From Plasmodium malariae (taxonomy: Eukaryota; Apicomplexa; Aconoidasida; Haemosporida; Plasmodiidae): 64,000 bases of DNA. Location of the stretch: assembly GCF_900090045.1 (NCBI RefSeq), contig NC_041788.1, forward strand, positions 1,860,001 to 1,924,000, in the 5' to 3' direction. Both the position numbers and the translations under genes were made by a program. The notes beneath the pieces are model-generated. The model did not search any database. It worked only from the letters and a program-made list of their open reading frames with translations, and was not told the DNA's origin. Below are positions 44,966 to 55,583 of this stretch, one piece after another. Positions within the stretch are counted from its first letter, which is position 1; each line of letters starts with the position of its first letter.

Positions 44966-45892
44966 ATACATACATGAACACATTATTTAGTATTAAAACT
45001 CATAGTGTTTTTATTAGTATACTTTTTTTAAAGCATAAAAAAAAACGACAGTACATAAAACTATAATTTTAAACTAGAGCAATATGCTATTATTTTAATA
45101 CTTTTAACCTATCTCCCACTTTTTTTTTCTTTTTGCTACATTTTCTTACTATATGTTTTCATATTTCCCTTTTATTTTAATATTATGTAATATATCATAT
45201 TATCCTTATATATATTTATTTCATAATACTATTATTATATACTATTATTTGATACTATATATATTAATACGACGATTAAATTTATAGGTATATAGAATAT
45301 ATATTCAAAAAAAACTCGCAAAAAAAGAATAATTACTATAAAAAAAAAAATGAGTATAATACCCTCTTATAACTAACTTTTTTTTTATATTTTATATGAA
45401 TTTATTTTAATATTTTTTAATTAAAATTTTTTTGAAATACCTATTGAAAAATACTTCAAGGAGGTTATTAGGGGGTTCCATAATCACTATAAAGCATTTT
45501 TACTTTTCTTTTTAAAAAAAAAAATTGCATGTATTTGCATGTTCCTTGTATCAGTAGTAATTTTTTTTTTTTTTCTGTAATATTAATAAAAATTCTATAG
45601 AAAAACCATTTTTAGTACATAAACATGTAGAGTAAATATAATAAAAAGTTCTAAAACATCTTGTATTATTAAAATAAATACATACATTTATATATATTAT
45701 TATATATATATATGTATATTACTATTAATTTTAAAGGATATTTTGCTAGTATATATTGTAAAAAAAATTATTTTTTATAATAAAAAAAATATTATAATGG
45801 GATTATATATATATAAAATAGTAATACTATATTTTTATATAATATTAAAAAATTTTTTTCTATTGAAAAACCGTTCATTTTAAAAAATTTAT

Positions 45893-45923
<31 letters not shown>

Positions 45924-47106
45924 ATATTAATATGTTTTAAATTTTATATTTATTTATAATTATATATATAATAATTTAAATTTTGCAAAACAGTATTTTC
46001 TTATTGTTTTTTTAAAAACGCAAATTGAATGCAATTTAAAACATAATATACTTATTTCATTTATATATAAATAATTGTAAAAAATTACCTAGTGAAAATT
46101 TAGTTTAAAATAAAAATAGTCATATATAAAGATGTTTTTTTACTATTATATATATTTGAGCGCAAAAATATATATAAAATAATATATATATATTGTTGGA
46201 TTCACCAGGGTATATATAAAGCTAGTGTTAAAAAACATTATATTCATTGCAAAAAAAATTTTACATATATAAATAATACATAAATGTTAACACATATTCA
46301 TCACTTCCACATCTATTGTATTATTATTTATATAATGCACAATAGCTTTTTAATTCCTTATTTAAAAAAATATAAAAAAGCACAATCAAATTATAAATAT
46401 ATAAATATATATATATATATATGTAATGAATTTTTTCTGTCATTTCAAAATTGTATTTGCATCATATATAAAATATATATATAATTTTTTATAATTTATT
46501 AACAGCTTTTTTATAAAATTGTGCTTTTTATAAATACTTTTCGCATACCTTATTATGTGTACATATATATATATATATGTATATATATTTTGTGTTACAG
46601 TATTGATTGCACAATTAATATTATAAATCCCTAAACATTTATTGATATTATTATATGTTTTTATATTTTTTTTACATATACATATATACTTTTTACAAAA
46701 TAGCATGTTTTAAAAACGCTACGCTATTCCCACAGTATATATATATACTGTTGAAAATGATATCTCTGTGTTTTTAAAACATACATTTATCTTCGATAAA
46801 AAATATAATACTGTTATATTATATGTGTTATTCCCATTTGATTTTTTATTTCATTATTACGCATTTTTTTTTTTTTTTTTCATATTACTTTAAGCAGAAA
46901 GTGTATGTGTGCATATGTATAAATAAATATATTTATACTATAAAACACATATGTATTTTTTATATAAAACAGTACACACTGTATAGTTTAGTGCTTATAA
47001 TTATCTTATTTTAATATATATAAGAATAAAATAGGTATATTATATATCATATATATATTTTTTTAAATTATGCAAAAAATAACATATATAAACAAGGGCA
47101 TATATA
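43544..47106. other. Long AT-rich intergenic region (3.6 kb)
   Basis: The longest stretch without a supported gene, about 90% A+T between 45.2 and 47.0 kb by inspection of sample lines, with many TA and TTATA runs. A small G+C-richer island lies at 43603-43660. Short frames from 43607 and 44041 have gene-like codons but stop within 25 codons. It probably holds the 5' region of the 216-residue protein gene. Confidence 0.5.
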
Positions 47107-47757
47107 ATGACTGTTACATTAGATAACTTTAATGATCAAAAAATATATAGTTTTCAAAATAAAAGAAAATATAACTGCTGCTTGAATTTTACAAGATTCA
47201 CAAAAAGAAGGAATAAGAATAACGATAATTATAGGGATAGTAAAATAAATATTAAAACAGCGTTAATCAAAAACGAAGTAATTGATGATGACAATGAGGA
47301 GTTTAATGATAATAATTTAATGAGAACTTGTCACAGATTTAAGTTATATAAGCATAGTAGTAATAAAATAGAAATATATTACCCATATGATAAAAAAAAA
47401 TTAGATAAGTATGATTACGAAAGGGATCAAACGTTCTGCTCCCTTACAGACTTGGAGGATATGAATAATGAAGATAAAAGAAGTAAATTTTTTTATTATA
47501 AAAACAAAAGTATAAATGATTATAAATCATGCTTTGAAAAGAAAAATAAAAAAACAAAATGGTTTAGATTAAGGGAAAAAAAAAAGAAAGATTATATAAT
47601 GGAAGAAAGTCTGAAATATCTAAATGAGTCCGTGTGCTCGAATTATAAAGATGCAAATAAAAATAATAACATAGATGGTCCTTCCAAGTATACTAAAAAT
47701 TGTGTCTTAAACTCTACTGTTAATGGAATAAGAGGTTTTTCAGCATGGATATTTTGA
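47107..47757 (+). CDS. Hypothetical Plasmodium protein, 216 aa, unknown function
   Basis: No family recognised. The frame starts at an ATG in good AT-rich context and ends in GFSAWIF. The protein is hydrophilic and basic, rich in K, N, D and Y, with no signal peptide or membrane span. It has clustered cysteines (YNCCLNF, TFCSLTD, KSCFEKK, NCVLNS) and two poly-basic patches (TKRRNKNN; LREKKKKDY). It could be a cytoskeletal/inner-membrane-complex type protein, but this is a guess from composition. It lies isolated, with 3.6 kb upstream and 1.5 kb downstream before the next gene. Codon use is clearly different from the flanks, supporting a real gene. Confidence 0.75.
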   Translation: MTVTLDNFNDQKIYSFQNKRKYNCCLNFTRFTKRRNKNNDNYRDSKINIKTALIKNEVIDDDNEEFNDNNLMRTCHRFKLYKHSSNKIEIYYPYDKKKLDKYDYERDQTFCSLTDLEDMNNEDKRSKFFYYKNKSINDYKSCFEKKNKKTKWFRLREKKKKDYIMEESLKYLNESVCSNYKDANKNNNIDGPSKYTKNCVLNSTVNGIRGFSAWIF

Positions 47758-48781
47758 AAAAAAAAAAAAAAGAGAGAAAGAAAAAGAGATGAGAATAATG
47801 AGTATTAGAATGAGAAATAGAAAGACATTAACCATTGTATGATAAAAAAATATGAGTGAAATGAGAGCCGAGTGAGTCAATGTAAAATAACAATTTTTGT
47901 AATATATATTATATATATATTTATATAATATATATCCAGATTTAATAGCGCGGTAGTACTTCCTTATATTATCTTGAGAGAAAAAAAGACTATGTTCTAT
48001 ATTTTAGTTTTACGTTCTTATCGTAAAATATAGACTTAGTCATTGAAGCTTCTTTCAGAATACTTAAATTTGTTTTGAAAATGTATGTAATATTATTTTA
48101 TTTTTTTAAAGTGTTTATATTTAGTGATTTGTTTATTTCCTTTTAATTTTATAGTAAATAAAAATGAGTATCAAATAATATAGTAGTTTGTGAGTTGGAT
48201 ATATAACATAAAAATGAGTTTTTTTTATTTTAAAAATTTTATAGAATTTTTTTTAAAATAATAATTTTTTTTTTAAAATAATGTTTTATTTTATATTAGT
48301 ATTTTTCACGAAATTTATAGTTAAAACATTTTTATTATATAATAATACATTATTATATATATATATAATGTTTTATTACGTGTAATGCTTTTATTATAAA
48401 ATATTTTAAGGGATAAAATTTTCTTTCCTTTTTTATCCTTTTTTTTTTTTTTTTTAACAAAATATTCACCTTAAAGGGAATATATGTACATTTATATGTA
48501 TATATTCTATTTATATATATATAAATAGGATATATAATTTTTTTTATAGTGCCCACAAATAAACAATTACGATTTTTAGTATAGAGACATATCTTTACCT
48601 ACGAATGATGTATATTATATAATATTATATAATATATTATTTCGATATATTGGATTGAGTTAAATATATATTATTAAATATTATTTTTAATTATACATCC
48701 CCATTTAAATATTGGAAAATGGGGATATGCTATACGTACCTTAGCAAAGAAAATCATGTAATTAAAAAAAAAAAAAAAACA

Positions 48782-48834
<53 letters not shown>

Positions 48835-49289
48835 AATGTGCATTTTATAATGTGAAGAGCATTGCATAGTGTGCTAACGTATAACATACATAATGAGTAC
48901 ATCTGTTAAACTTCTCAACAAATGCTTGAGAATATAAGCTCTTCAACAAGTTTGATTAAATAAAGGCACGTTATTCATAAATACAAGAAATATATAAGGA
49001 ATATTTCTTGTAAAATTTATTTGGTGTTTTTATAAATAATACAACCTTAAAAAATAATAAAAGAAAGGGGGGAAATTAGGAGTAAATAATGTGTGTTTTA
49101 TGCTAAGGGTCATATATGATATACTTGTTTGTTTATGTGCGCATAAATAATAAGTGTCTTATTTGAATTGTATAAAAATGTATGTGTTATCATTTAAGAA
49201 AATTTATAAATTAAAATAATTTGGCGAAATAAGGAAAACATTACAGGTTTTTTTTTTTCATGTAACAATTAAATGTATAAAATGAGAAA
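47758..49289. other. Intergenic with a hairpin
   Basis: About 1.5 kb of AT-rich sequence with TA runs (48780-48835) and a perfect 10-bp inverted repeat at 47997-48006/48024-48033. No coding exon is supported. Confidence 0.5.
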
Positions 49290-49588
49290 TTAACCACATA
49301 TGATGGTATTCTCTTGATGACAAATGCCTATAAACTTTTTTTTCTTTTGTTGTTCTTCTATCATATTTTTAATTTTTTGTAAATTTAAAAACAAAGATAA
49401 CTTGTCTAATTTATTTATTATTTCATTTAATTTTGCTTCATTTTTTTTTATTTTTTCAATTATCGAATTTATGCTCCCATTCCTAATTCTTTATACGAAA
49501 TATATGTAATAGTTAAGTGATAAAAAATATGTCTTTTTTTTTTTTTTTTTAACGACACATTAACATGTATTATAGGTTGCATTCTCAT
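49290..49588 (-). CDS. Proposed two-exon small coiled-coil protein (75 aa)
   Basis: On the minus strand an ATG at 49588 opens MRMQPIIHVNVS, which ends at a donor GTTAAA (49553). A 71-bp intron with a poly-A stretch ends at AATTAG, and exon 2 (49482-49290) continues in phase. It gives NGSINSIIEKIKKNEAKLNE, then a leucine/isoleucine heptad-like helix (IINKLDKLSLFLNLQKIKN) and a tail with GICHQENTIICG. The helix pattern and codon use are protein-like, and the opposite strand is only a hydrophobic shadow. No family recognised; small coiled-coil complex subunits have this look. The exon 1 donor choice is uncertain; exon 2 is more secure. It is divergent from APC10, about 365 bp apart. Confidence 0.45.
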
Positions 49589-49953
49589 TATTATAAGATT
49601 AGATGATGAAATTTTTTAAAAAAAAGGAAGAAAAGAAGAAAAAAAAAAAAGAGCAGCATCATATACGTGATGTGCGTGCGTATAACACTGATGTGCTCAC
49701 TTACATGCATGTCTTATCTATTCATTAGTCTCCTTTGAAATTTTACGCATTTTAACATATTGATGATACATATATTTTTAACGTAAACACGTATACTACA
49801 AACATTCAGATCGCTTTATATCATATCACGTAAGCAGTGTTTAGGTAAGTTTTAATTTTTTAACCTTTTTTTATATACATATGTATTTATTAGTCTTTTG
49901 TAACATGTGTGGTTCTATACAATATAAAACATACCAAGACAATAATTTAAAAT

Positions 49954-50997
49954 ATGCGCAAGAGTCAAGAGGTTAACTACGTAGGACATTTCGTACAATG
50001 TCATGAATATAACAATAGAAGAGGAGGCAAGGATAACAACGAGGGTGATGAAAATTATGAAGTCAGTTCAAATAGCGAGGGTGATGAAAATTATGAAGTC
50101 AGTTCAAATAGCGAGGGTGATGAAAATTATGAAGTCCGCTCAAGTGTCCAGGGTAAAGAAAATGATAGAGTTCGTTTAAGAAGTAAGTATGATTTCTTTG
50201 TTAAAGGTAAAGGTCAAATTCCAAATGATAAAGAGAGCAACTTTTGCTATGACCACGTAAAAAAAAATTGTAGCTATGATGAAAATGATGAAGATTATGA
50301 TATTTCTGATAGTATGGAAAATACAGCGATAAAAAATAAGAAAAATAATTTTCTAAGTAACATAATATGTGAGCTAAATATGTCTCTTAAAAATGATATT
50401 GTCTGTGCTAAGGATTTGGGTGAAAATATTAAAATGGTTAAAAATAATTTGCCAAAAATAAAAGTAGGTAAAAAATATGTTGAAGTTGGACGTTTAGGTA
50501 TTTGGAAATTATCAAGTAGCAAATATAAATCTGATATGAAAAATTTAAAAGACAACAATGCTAATACGTACTGGCAATCATCTAGCCTAGGGCCACATAC
50601 AATTACAATACAATTTATAAAGCTTACTAAAATTTCTAAAATTTGTTTACTTTTTAATTACTCATTAGATGAATCTTATACACCATATGAAATAACGATA
50701 AACGTAGGAAGTGATGAAAATCATCTTGAGTTTCTTTGCAGTACCTTTTGTGATGTAAATAAATATCCCTTTAATGATCCTTTTTGGTTTATAATTGATT
50801 TAAAAAAATTCCATTTTTTTTCATATCTTTACAATTTTAACCAAAAAGTTTTAAAAAAGACAGATTTTATATACTGTCATTGCTTACAGATTTGTATATT
50901 ATCTAGTCAACATTACGGGAAAGATACGCGCATAAGGCAGATCAAAGTCTTCAGTCCAAATTATACTTTTTATAAATATGATAAAATGCTTACATAA
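49954..50997 (+). CDS. APC10: Anaphase-promoting complex subunit 10 (DOC domain)
   Basis: APC10/DOC1 helps the APC/C ubiquitin ligase bind D-box substrates with its co-activator. The DOC beta-sandwich occupies about residues 170-345. It includes VGRLGIWKLSSSKYKSDMKN, then LKDNNANTYWQSSSLGPHTI, where D-N-N-x-x-T-Y-W-Q-S-S matches the conserved D-(N/G)-x-x-T-x-W-Q-S-(D/S)-G. TISIQF-type strands follow, and IRQIKVFSP near the end is the conserved C-terminal strand. The first 170 residues are hydrophilic and not conserved, with a 12-residue repeat G-D-E-N-Y-E-V-S-S-N-S-E coded by 36-bp units. The protein (347 aa) is longer than yeast and human APC10 because of this extension and small insertions. 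Single exon. Confidence 0.93.
   Translation: MRKSQEVNYVGHFVQCHEYNNRRGGKDNNEGDENYEVSSNSEGDENYEVSSNSEGDENYEVRSSVQGKENDRVRLRSKYDFFVKGKGQIPNDKESNFCYDHVKKNCSYDENDEDYDISDSMENTAIKNKKNNFLSNIICELNMSLKNDIVCAKDLGENIKMVKNNLPKIKVGKKYVEVGRLGIWKLSSSKYKSDMKNLKDNNANTYWQSSSLGPHTITIQFIKLTKISKICLLFNYSLDESYTPYEITINVGSDENHLEFLCSTFCDVNKYPFNDPFWFIIDLKKFHFFSYLYNFNQKVLKKTDFIYCHCLQICILSSQHYGKDTRIRQIKVFSPNYTFYKYDKMLT
50041..50148 (+). repeat. 36-bp tandem repeat in APC10
   Basis: Two identical 36-bp units and a third diverged one encode E-G-D-E-N-Y-E-V-(S/R)-S-(N/S)-(S/V) in the N-terminal extension of APC10. Confidence 0.95.
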
Positions 50998-51314
50998 AAA
51001 AAAAATATAGCATAGTTGGAAATGCAAAACGTAATAAAATATGTATGTGCACATATATATATATATATATAAAACTACCTAATATCAACACTTTTTTGTG
51101 AAAAATATGTATTAATACTTCATATATAATAAATCCCACATGCTCCATAATGCGTGTAGGTAAATTAAAACAAAAACAGTAACACTTTAAAAAAATAACA
51201 AAATGTTTAGTTCATAAAACAATACAATAATTGAAAAATTAATTCATTCTTCAAATTTGCAATGTGTAATTATTTACCAATATTTCGCCACTTTAGAAAT
51301 TTTTTAAAATTATA

Positions 51315-51381
<67 letters not shown>

Positions 51382-51450
51382 TGCGTGTGTACATTTTTTT
51401 GCTAGTTGTTCATTAAGTGAAATTTTACAAAATGTTGATCTCTTTTTTTA
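50998..51450. other. Intergenic, convergent 3' ends
   Basis: About 450 bp between APC10 (+) and the IWR1-like gene (-). Contains a (TA)n run of about 60 bp at 51317-51376. Confidence 0.7.
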
Positions 51451-52866
51451 TCAGTTGTCATAATATTCATTTTCCATTTGCTCAAGAATTTTTAACTTAT
51501 CTGACAATGTTGCATTTAATAAATCTTCATTTTTTTTTTTTAAACGTTTTTCCAACTCATCTTTTATTTTTTCTTCAAAAATTAAAGAATTAATTTTCTG
51601 ATTACGCATATATTTTTTTTTCGCACTTTTTTTTTTTTCATTATTTTTGTATTTATTCTTATTATTATTCAAAGAATTTTTCTGCTTTACATAACTTTCA
51701 AAATTGATAAAATAATTTTCTTTATTTTTATCAAACGCTTTCTTATTAACTTTATCAACAATTTGTATGTTTTCCCCCAAAGAATCAGCCTCACTGTGTT
51801 GATTAAATTTATTACACAAATTTGAGTCGCAAAGGTTGTTGTGCATTCTCTCGTCGTAACAGTCACTTGGTATATTCTCGTCGTAACAGTCACTTGGTAA
51901 ATTCTGGTCATAACAGTCACTTGATATATTCTCGATATAACCGTCTCTGCGCATATTTTCCTCGTAGCACTCACCATTCTCATTGTTATCATAGTAATCA
52001 CTATTAGAATTTATATTATAACTGTAGCTGCTCATAATATCATCATCGCCAATACAAGCACTATGATCATTTGCACTACTCCAACTTTCGTCCGGGTAAT
52101 CCGACATTTCTTTTTTCGTATCTCTGTCAGAGCTGGAAGATGAAAAAGAATTGGTTTCATATTCGTTTGTATTGTTTTCATACACGTCTTCTAGCACTAT
52201 GACTTCAGATGTATCAATGTTACTGTTTTTAATGTCATATAAATAATCTATGTGATCATTTATGTTTAATCTTTGATCGTCTATAATATACAAATCATAT
52301 TCGTAATTTTCTTTGTCCGTTTTATTATGTTGTTTCTCTTCTTTTTCGTCTTCGTTTCGTTCTTCATTGAATTCATTTATAGAATTTATATTATTATTGT
52401 TATCATTATTATCTTTTTCATGCAATAAATCTATATCAATTATTTTATATTTTCCTTTTTTCTCTTTATTGTCTAAATCGACATATTGAATATTTTGATT
52501 TATTATTTTATACTTTTTTAAATTATTTATAGTTTCCCTTAAATCCTTTTCACAACCTCTCATAGAATGAAATTTTCTTTTTTTTTCTAAAAATGATAAA
52601 TCACTACTACTGTTACTACAATTAAACTGTTCGTGTTTTAAAAATATATTAATGCATTCAACATTTTTTTTATTAACATCTATTTCTGGAATTACAGTAT
52701 CAATGTGTTTGTAGAATAAACCATTGCATACTTTTTTATTTGACTTCTTCACATAAATGGATGGAATGGTTGTATCATCAATTTTTCTTTTTATTCTTAT
52801 TATAATCTTTTCATTTTGTTCCTCCTGCTTCTTTTCAACGCCCTTATTTTCAGTGTCCTTGTACAT
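51451..52866 (-). CDS. IWR1/SLC7A6OS-like protein (RNA polymerase II nuclear import), tentative
   Basis: Iwr1 binds assembled RNA polymerase II and directs its nuclear import. The 471-residue frame starts with an Iwr1-like N-terminus: a basic K-I-I-I-R-I-K-R-K-I-D-D motif (about residues 20-31), then IPSIYVKKSNKK. The family's central signature region follows at about 190-275: Y-E-Y-D-L-Y-I-I-D, VIVLEDVYEN, and a D-Y-P-D-E-S (family D-Y-P-(D/E)-E) after an S/D-rich stretch. C-terminal to it is a 9-residue repeat (S-D-C-Y-D-E-N-I-P) and a basic, helical tail (KKKSAKKKYMRNQK; ELEKRLKKKNEDLLNAT). The assignment is by motif order only; large N/D/E-rich inserts obscure the rest. If wrong, it is a nuclear-looking hydrophilic protein of unknown function. 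Confidence 0.7.
   Translation of the reverse strand: MYKDTENKGVEKKQEEQNEKIIIRIKRKIDDTTIPSIYVKKSNKKVCNGLFYKHIDTVIPEIDVNKKNVECINIFLKHEQFNCSNSSSDLSFLEKKRKFHSMRGCEKDLRETINNLKKYKIINQNIQYVDLDNKEKKGKYKIIDIDLLHEKDNNDNNNNINSINEFNEERNEDEKEEKQHNKTDKENYEYDLYIIDDQRLNINDHIDYLYDIKNSNIDTSEVIVLEDVYENNTNEYETNSFSSSSSDRDTKKEMSDYPDESWSSANDHSACIGDDDIMSSYSYNINSNSDYYDNNENGECYEENMRRDGYIENISSDCYDQNLPSDCYDENIPSDCYDERMHNNLCDSNLCNKFNQHSEADSLGENIQIVDKVNKKAFDKNKENYFINFESYVKQKNSLNNNKNKYKNNEKKKSAKKKYMRNQKINSLIFEEKIKDELEKRLKKKNEDLLNATLSDKLKILEQMENEYYDN
51847..51981 (-). repeat. 27-bp tandem repeat in the IWR1-like gene
   Basis: About five 27-bp units encode a nonapeptide with the pattern S-D-C-Y-D-(E/Q)-N-(I/L)-P, degenerating at both ends. 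Each unit carries one cysteine. Confidence 0.9.
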
Positions 52867-53170
52867 TTTTTTCTAATTCTTTTGAAAAAAGGTGAATTTG
52901 GAAAAAAAATAATTTTGAAAAATGTATATACAACTTTTCTGACTTTTTGACAAATTTTTAAAACAATATTTTTTATATTACCTTTTGCACATATTTACAT
53001 AGTGATTAATTTTAAATCAAATAATTTTCTATTAATCATATAACTTCAATGTTTTATGTCTTTCACGAAGCATCCATTTTACGTAACTACAATAAAAAAT
53101 TTTCACAGAAAATACAAATGCCATTTGGGTCTGTTATATAACCTCACGGATTTTCCCCACAGTATATGTG

Positions 53171-53215
<45 letters not shown>

Positions 53216-53429
53216 CAATATTTCATATCTTCACATTTAATTTTATTTTGTTTGTGTCATGTGATGTTATTTATATGTTTTAAAAGCAAAAAAAAAAAAA
53301 AAAATGTAAACAGTTCTTCATACATTGCGTAATAGATAGTACATTTTCATGAAAATACAAAATAAGAAAATAACAAATGGTTACGATCTTAAAATGATAA
53401 AAAAAAATTGCTTTTAATAATTTTTATAA
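52867..53429. other. Upstream of the IWR1-like gene, with one gene-like open frame
   Basis: Holds the minus-strand promoter of the IWR1-like gene. A + strand frame from ATG 53056 begins MSFTKHPFYVTTIKNFHRKY and stays gene-like for about 35 codons. It reaches a possible donor (CACA|GTATAT, 53161) and then runs into a (TA)n tract. It may be a first exon; I found no partner exon I trust. Confidence 0.4.
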
Positions 53430-53648
53430 ATGACAAAAAAGATGAGAAGTAATACGTATATGCATATATATATTTATGGAACAGATAAACAACATGTTCT
53501 TTTTTTTCCAAACCACAGGTCATTTTATCAAAAAACAAAACGAAAAATATTGGTTCGTCTCAACAATTATAATAATATATATCTACATAAGAACAGATGG
53601 GCTGCACGTAGGGCGAATACATTTATAATATCCCTCTATTCATTTTAA
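53430..53648 (+). CDS. Proposed two-exon gene for a tiny basic protein (51 aa)
   Basis: Exon 1 (53430-53455) encodes MTKKMRSNT and ends at a GTATAT donor. A 63-bp intron with a good pyrimidine tract (TTCTTTTTTTTCC) ends at CACAG. Exon 2 (53519-53648) continues SFYQKTKRKILVRLNNYNNI, then YLHKNRWAARRANTF, and stops at TAA. The product is 51 residues and strongly basic. The K-R-K-I-L-V-R-L and H-K-N-R pattern resembles bacterial-type small ribosomal proteins such as bL33, but the C-terminal L33 motif is not there. Joining exon 2 in another phase to the 53056 frame gives a different open product, so the model is not unique. Confidence 0.35.
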   Translation: MTKKMRSNTYMHIYIYGTDKQHVLFFPNHRSFYQKTKRKILVRLNNYNNIYLHKNRWAARRANTFIISLYSF

Positions 53649-53827
53649 TCAATTAACAAATATGCCTTTCCTTTTTGATATAAAAATAAAAGATATGTAT
53701 ATGTATACATATACATACATAAGTATGTATGTATTTATAAGTATGTATGTATTTTTTATTTTTGTTTTTTTACCTGTTTGAATTATTATTATAACGTTAC
53801 AACAAAAATATTACTGCTTCTCACATT

Positions 53828-54073
53828 TTATACATATTTTAACAAATCTTTCGATTTGTATATTATTTTAATTCTTAATGAACAACTTGGACATCTTAAA
53901 ATATTTTCTCCTTTCAAAACATTTTCTAAGGTTACTTCAAAAATATCACCACATGGGCATGGGTAAAAAAAAGTTTTACTTGTTTCATCAAACTCAAAAT
54001 CTTCTAATTTTACTTCTTCATATATAACATTATATGACTCATTAATCTCGTAATTGTTATTTTCAACTATCAT
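53828..54073 (-). CDS. DPH3: Diphthamide biosynthesis protein 3 (CSL zinc finger)
   Basis: DPH3 is a small iron/zinc protein that feeds electrons to the radical enzyme DPH1-DPH2 in the first step of diphthamide formation on elongation factor 2. It is also linked to Elongator tRNA modification. The 81-residue frame is the usual length. It has the YEEVKLEDFEFDETSKTFFY opening of the DPH-type domain, then the four metal cysteines in P-C-P-C-G-D (C-x-C) and L-R-C-P-S-C-S-L (C-x-x-C), and the CSL motif. Start ATG at 54073. The 0.18-kb gap to the proposed tiny gene makes the two convergent. Confidence 0.96.
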   Translation of the reverse strand: MIVENNNYEINESYNVIYEEVKLEDFEFDETSKTFFYPCPCGDIFEVTLENVLKGENILRCPSCSLRIKIIYKSKDLLKYV

Positions 54074-55583
54074 CTTTTGAAATATATAATGAAATAAATA
54101 CTGATATATGTTACAAATGATTATTAATATAACTTTATATACAATTTTTCAAAATGTATGCTGTTCTTACAAAAATTTACATTCGTACGTAAACAAAAAA
54201 TAAGTTTGTTCTATTCTTTGAATATAAAAAAAATATATTTAACAATAAATATGTTTGCATAAAATATACATAATGCATACATGTATATGTATGTATATAT
54301 ATATATATATATGTTTTTTTTTTTTTTTTTCCTCAAACTTTTCACTTCATATTACCAACGTTCTTGAAAATGTGCACACCAAATTCTTTTCATAATCAGT
54401 AGTTTTAACAATAAAAATGGAGTGACGATTTTACAGTAGTGCAAATGTGAGTATGATATGGCATGTATGTATAAGTTTGTGCGTATATGTATGTTTGTAT
54501 GTATGTATGAATATATACATGTGAGTGTTTTATTTGTACTTTTAAGCATTAACAAGTTGAAATGCTTATTTTTTTCATAATTTTTATTTGTACAAATCGT
54601 ATAATACGTAACAAAATTTTTTTTGTCGAATAAAATATTCCATTTGGGCGATTTCTGTAGTGTTACTAAATTTATAGTGCTAAAATGTAAAAAAAAGAAA
54701 CACTATTTCAAACGTACATTTTTATACATATAAACATATATATGTATCTATTTATGTAACATGCATTACATACGTATGTATATATCCTTTTAGTTAAAGA
54801 AAATATAATGAGACTTCATTAGAATTAAAAAAAAAAAATTTTTGTTTGTAAAACACTGTAGAATATTATTTTATAAAGGAAAAAAAAAAAAAAAGTTAAC
54901 TCTAATAGAGACGTGTACATGTTTTTAGTACTCCTTTTCGTTTTATTATTTTGTTACCGTATTTTTTTTCTGATTTTAATAATATAATATATATTTATAC
55001 ATTTCATAGGAAAACAAATTCGTCCTCATAATAATATATATATATATATATGTGTTGTGCCAAATTTTTTATGAATAAATATATATTATAAGAAAAAAAA
55101 AGACTGTAAAATTACTTTTACCAAATTTTAACCAAAGCTGCTTAGACATAACTTACAGAATTGTAAAACCAAAAAAAGAGTACATCCCAAACAATATAAC
55201 AGAAAAGTAGTTATATATATATATATGTATGTATTATTTTTTTTTTTTAAATGTATATATTAATTTGTATATATTAATTAAATGTGATATATGTGTGCAT
55301 TTACTTATGTGAATTGATATACCATAATTAAATGAGCAGTAATACATACATAGTTGTTACGCGTGTCTGCAAAAGCTTAAAGAGTTGAAAGAATATATAT
55401 ATTTTTTTTTCTTTTTTGGAATTTTACAAATTTTGTAAGCGTAATAAAGTGTAAAAAAGGAAAAAAAAAAAATTTTTTTTTTAAGCATTAATAATTACTA
55501 AAGTTGTACAATAAACAATAAAAAAAAATTGTGTAAATTAGAGATTTTAAATTGGATTTATATACTTAAAAGGATAAATTATC
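54074..55583. other. Divergent intergenic region between DPH3 and the PPPDE gene
   Basis: About 1.5 kb of AT-rich sequence with CATA/TATG tracts and TA runs (54297-54312, 55040-55052). A frame at about 55124-55240 has basic gene-like codons but lacks an ATG. No gene is supported. Confidence 0.45.

Noticed and set aside
45200..47000. Possible centromere
   Set aside because: Known Plasmodium centromeres are about 2 kb at more than 97% A+T with compact tandem repeats; this region is about 90% A+T and irregular.
55124..55240. Basic open stretch (P-K-L-L-R-H-N-L-Q-N-C-K...)
   Set aside because: No ATG and no partner exon found; likely chance or leader sequence.
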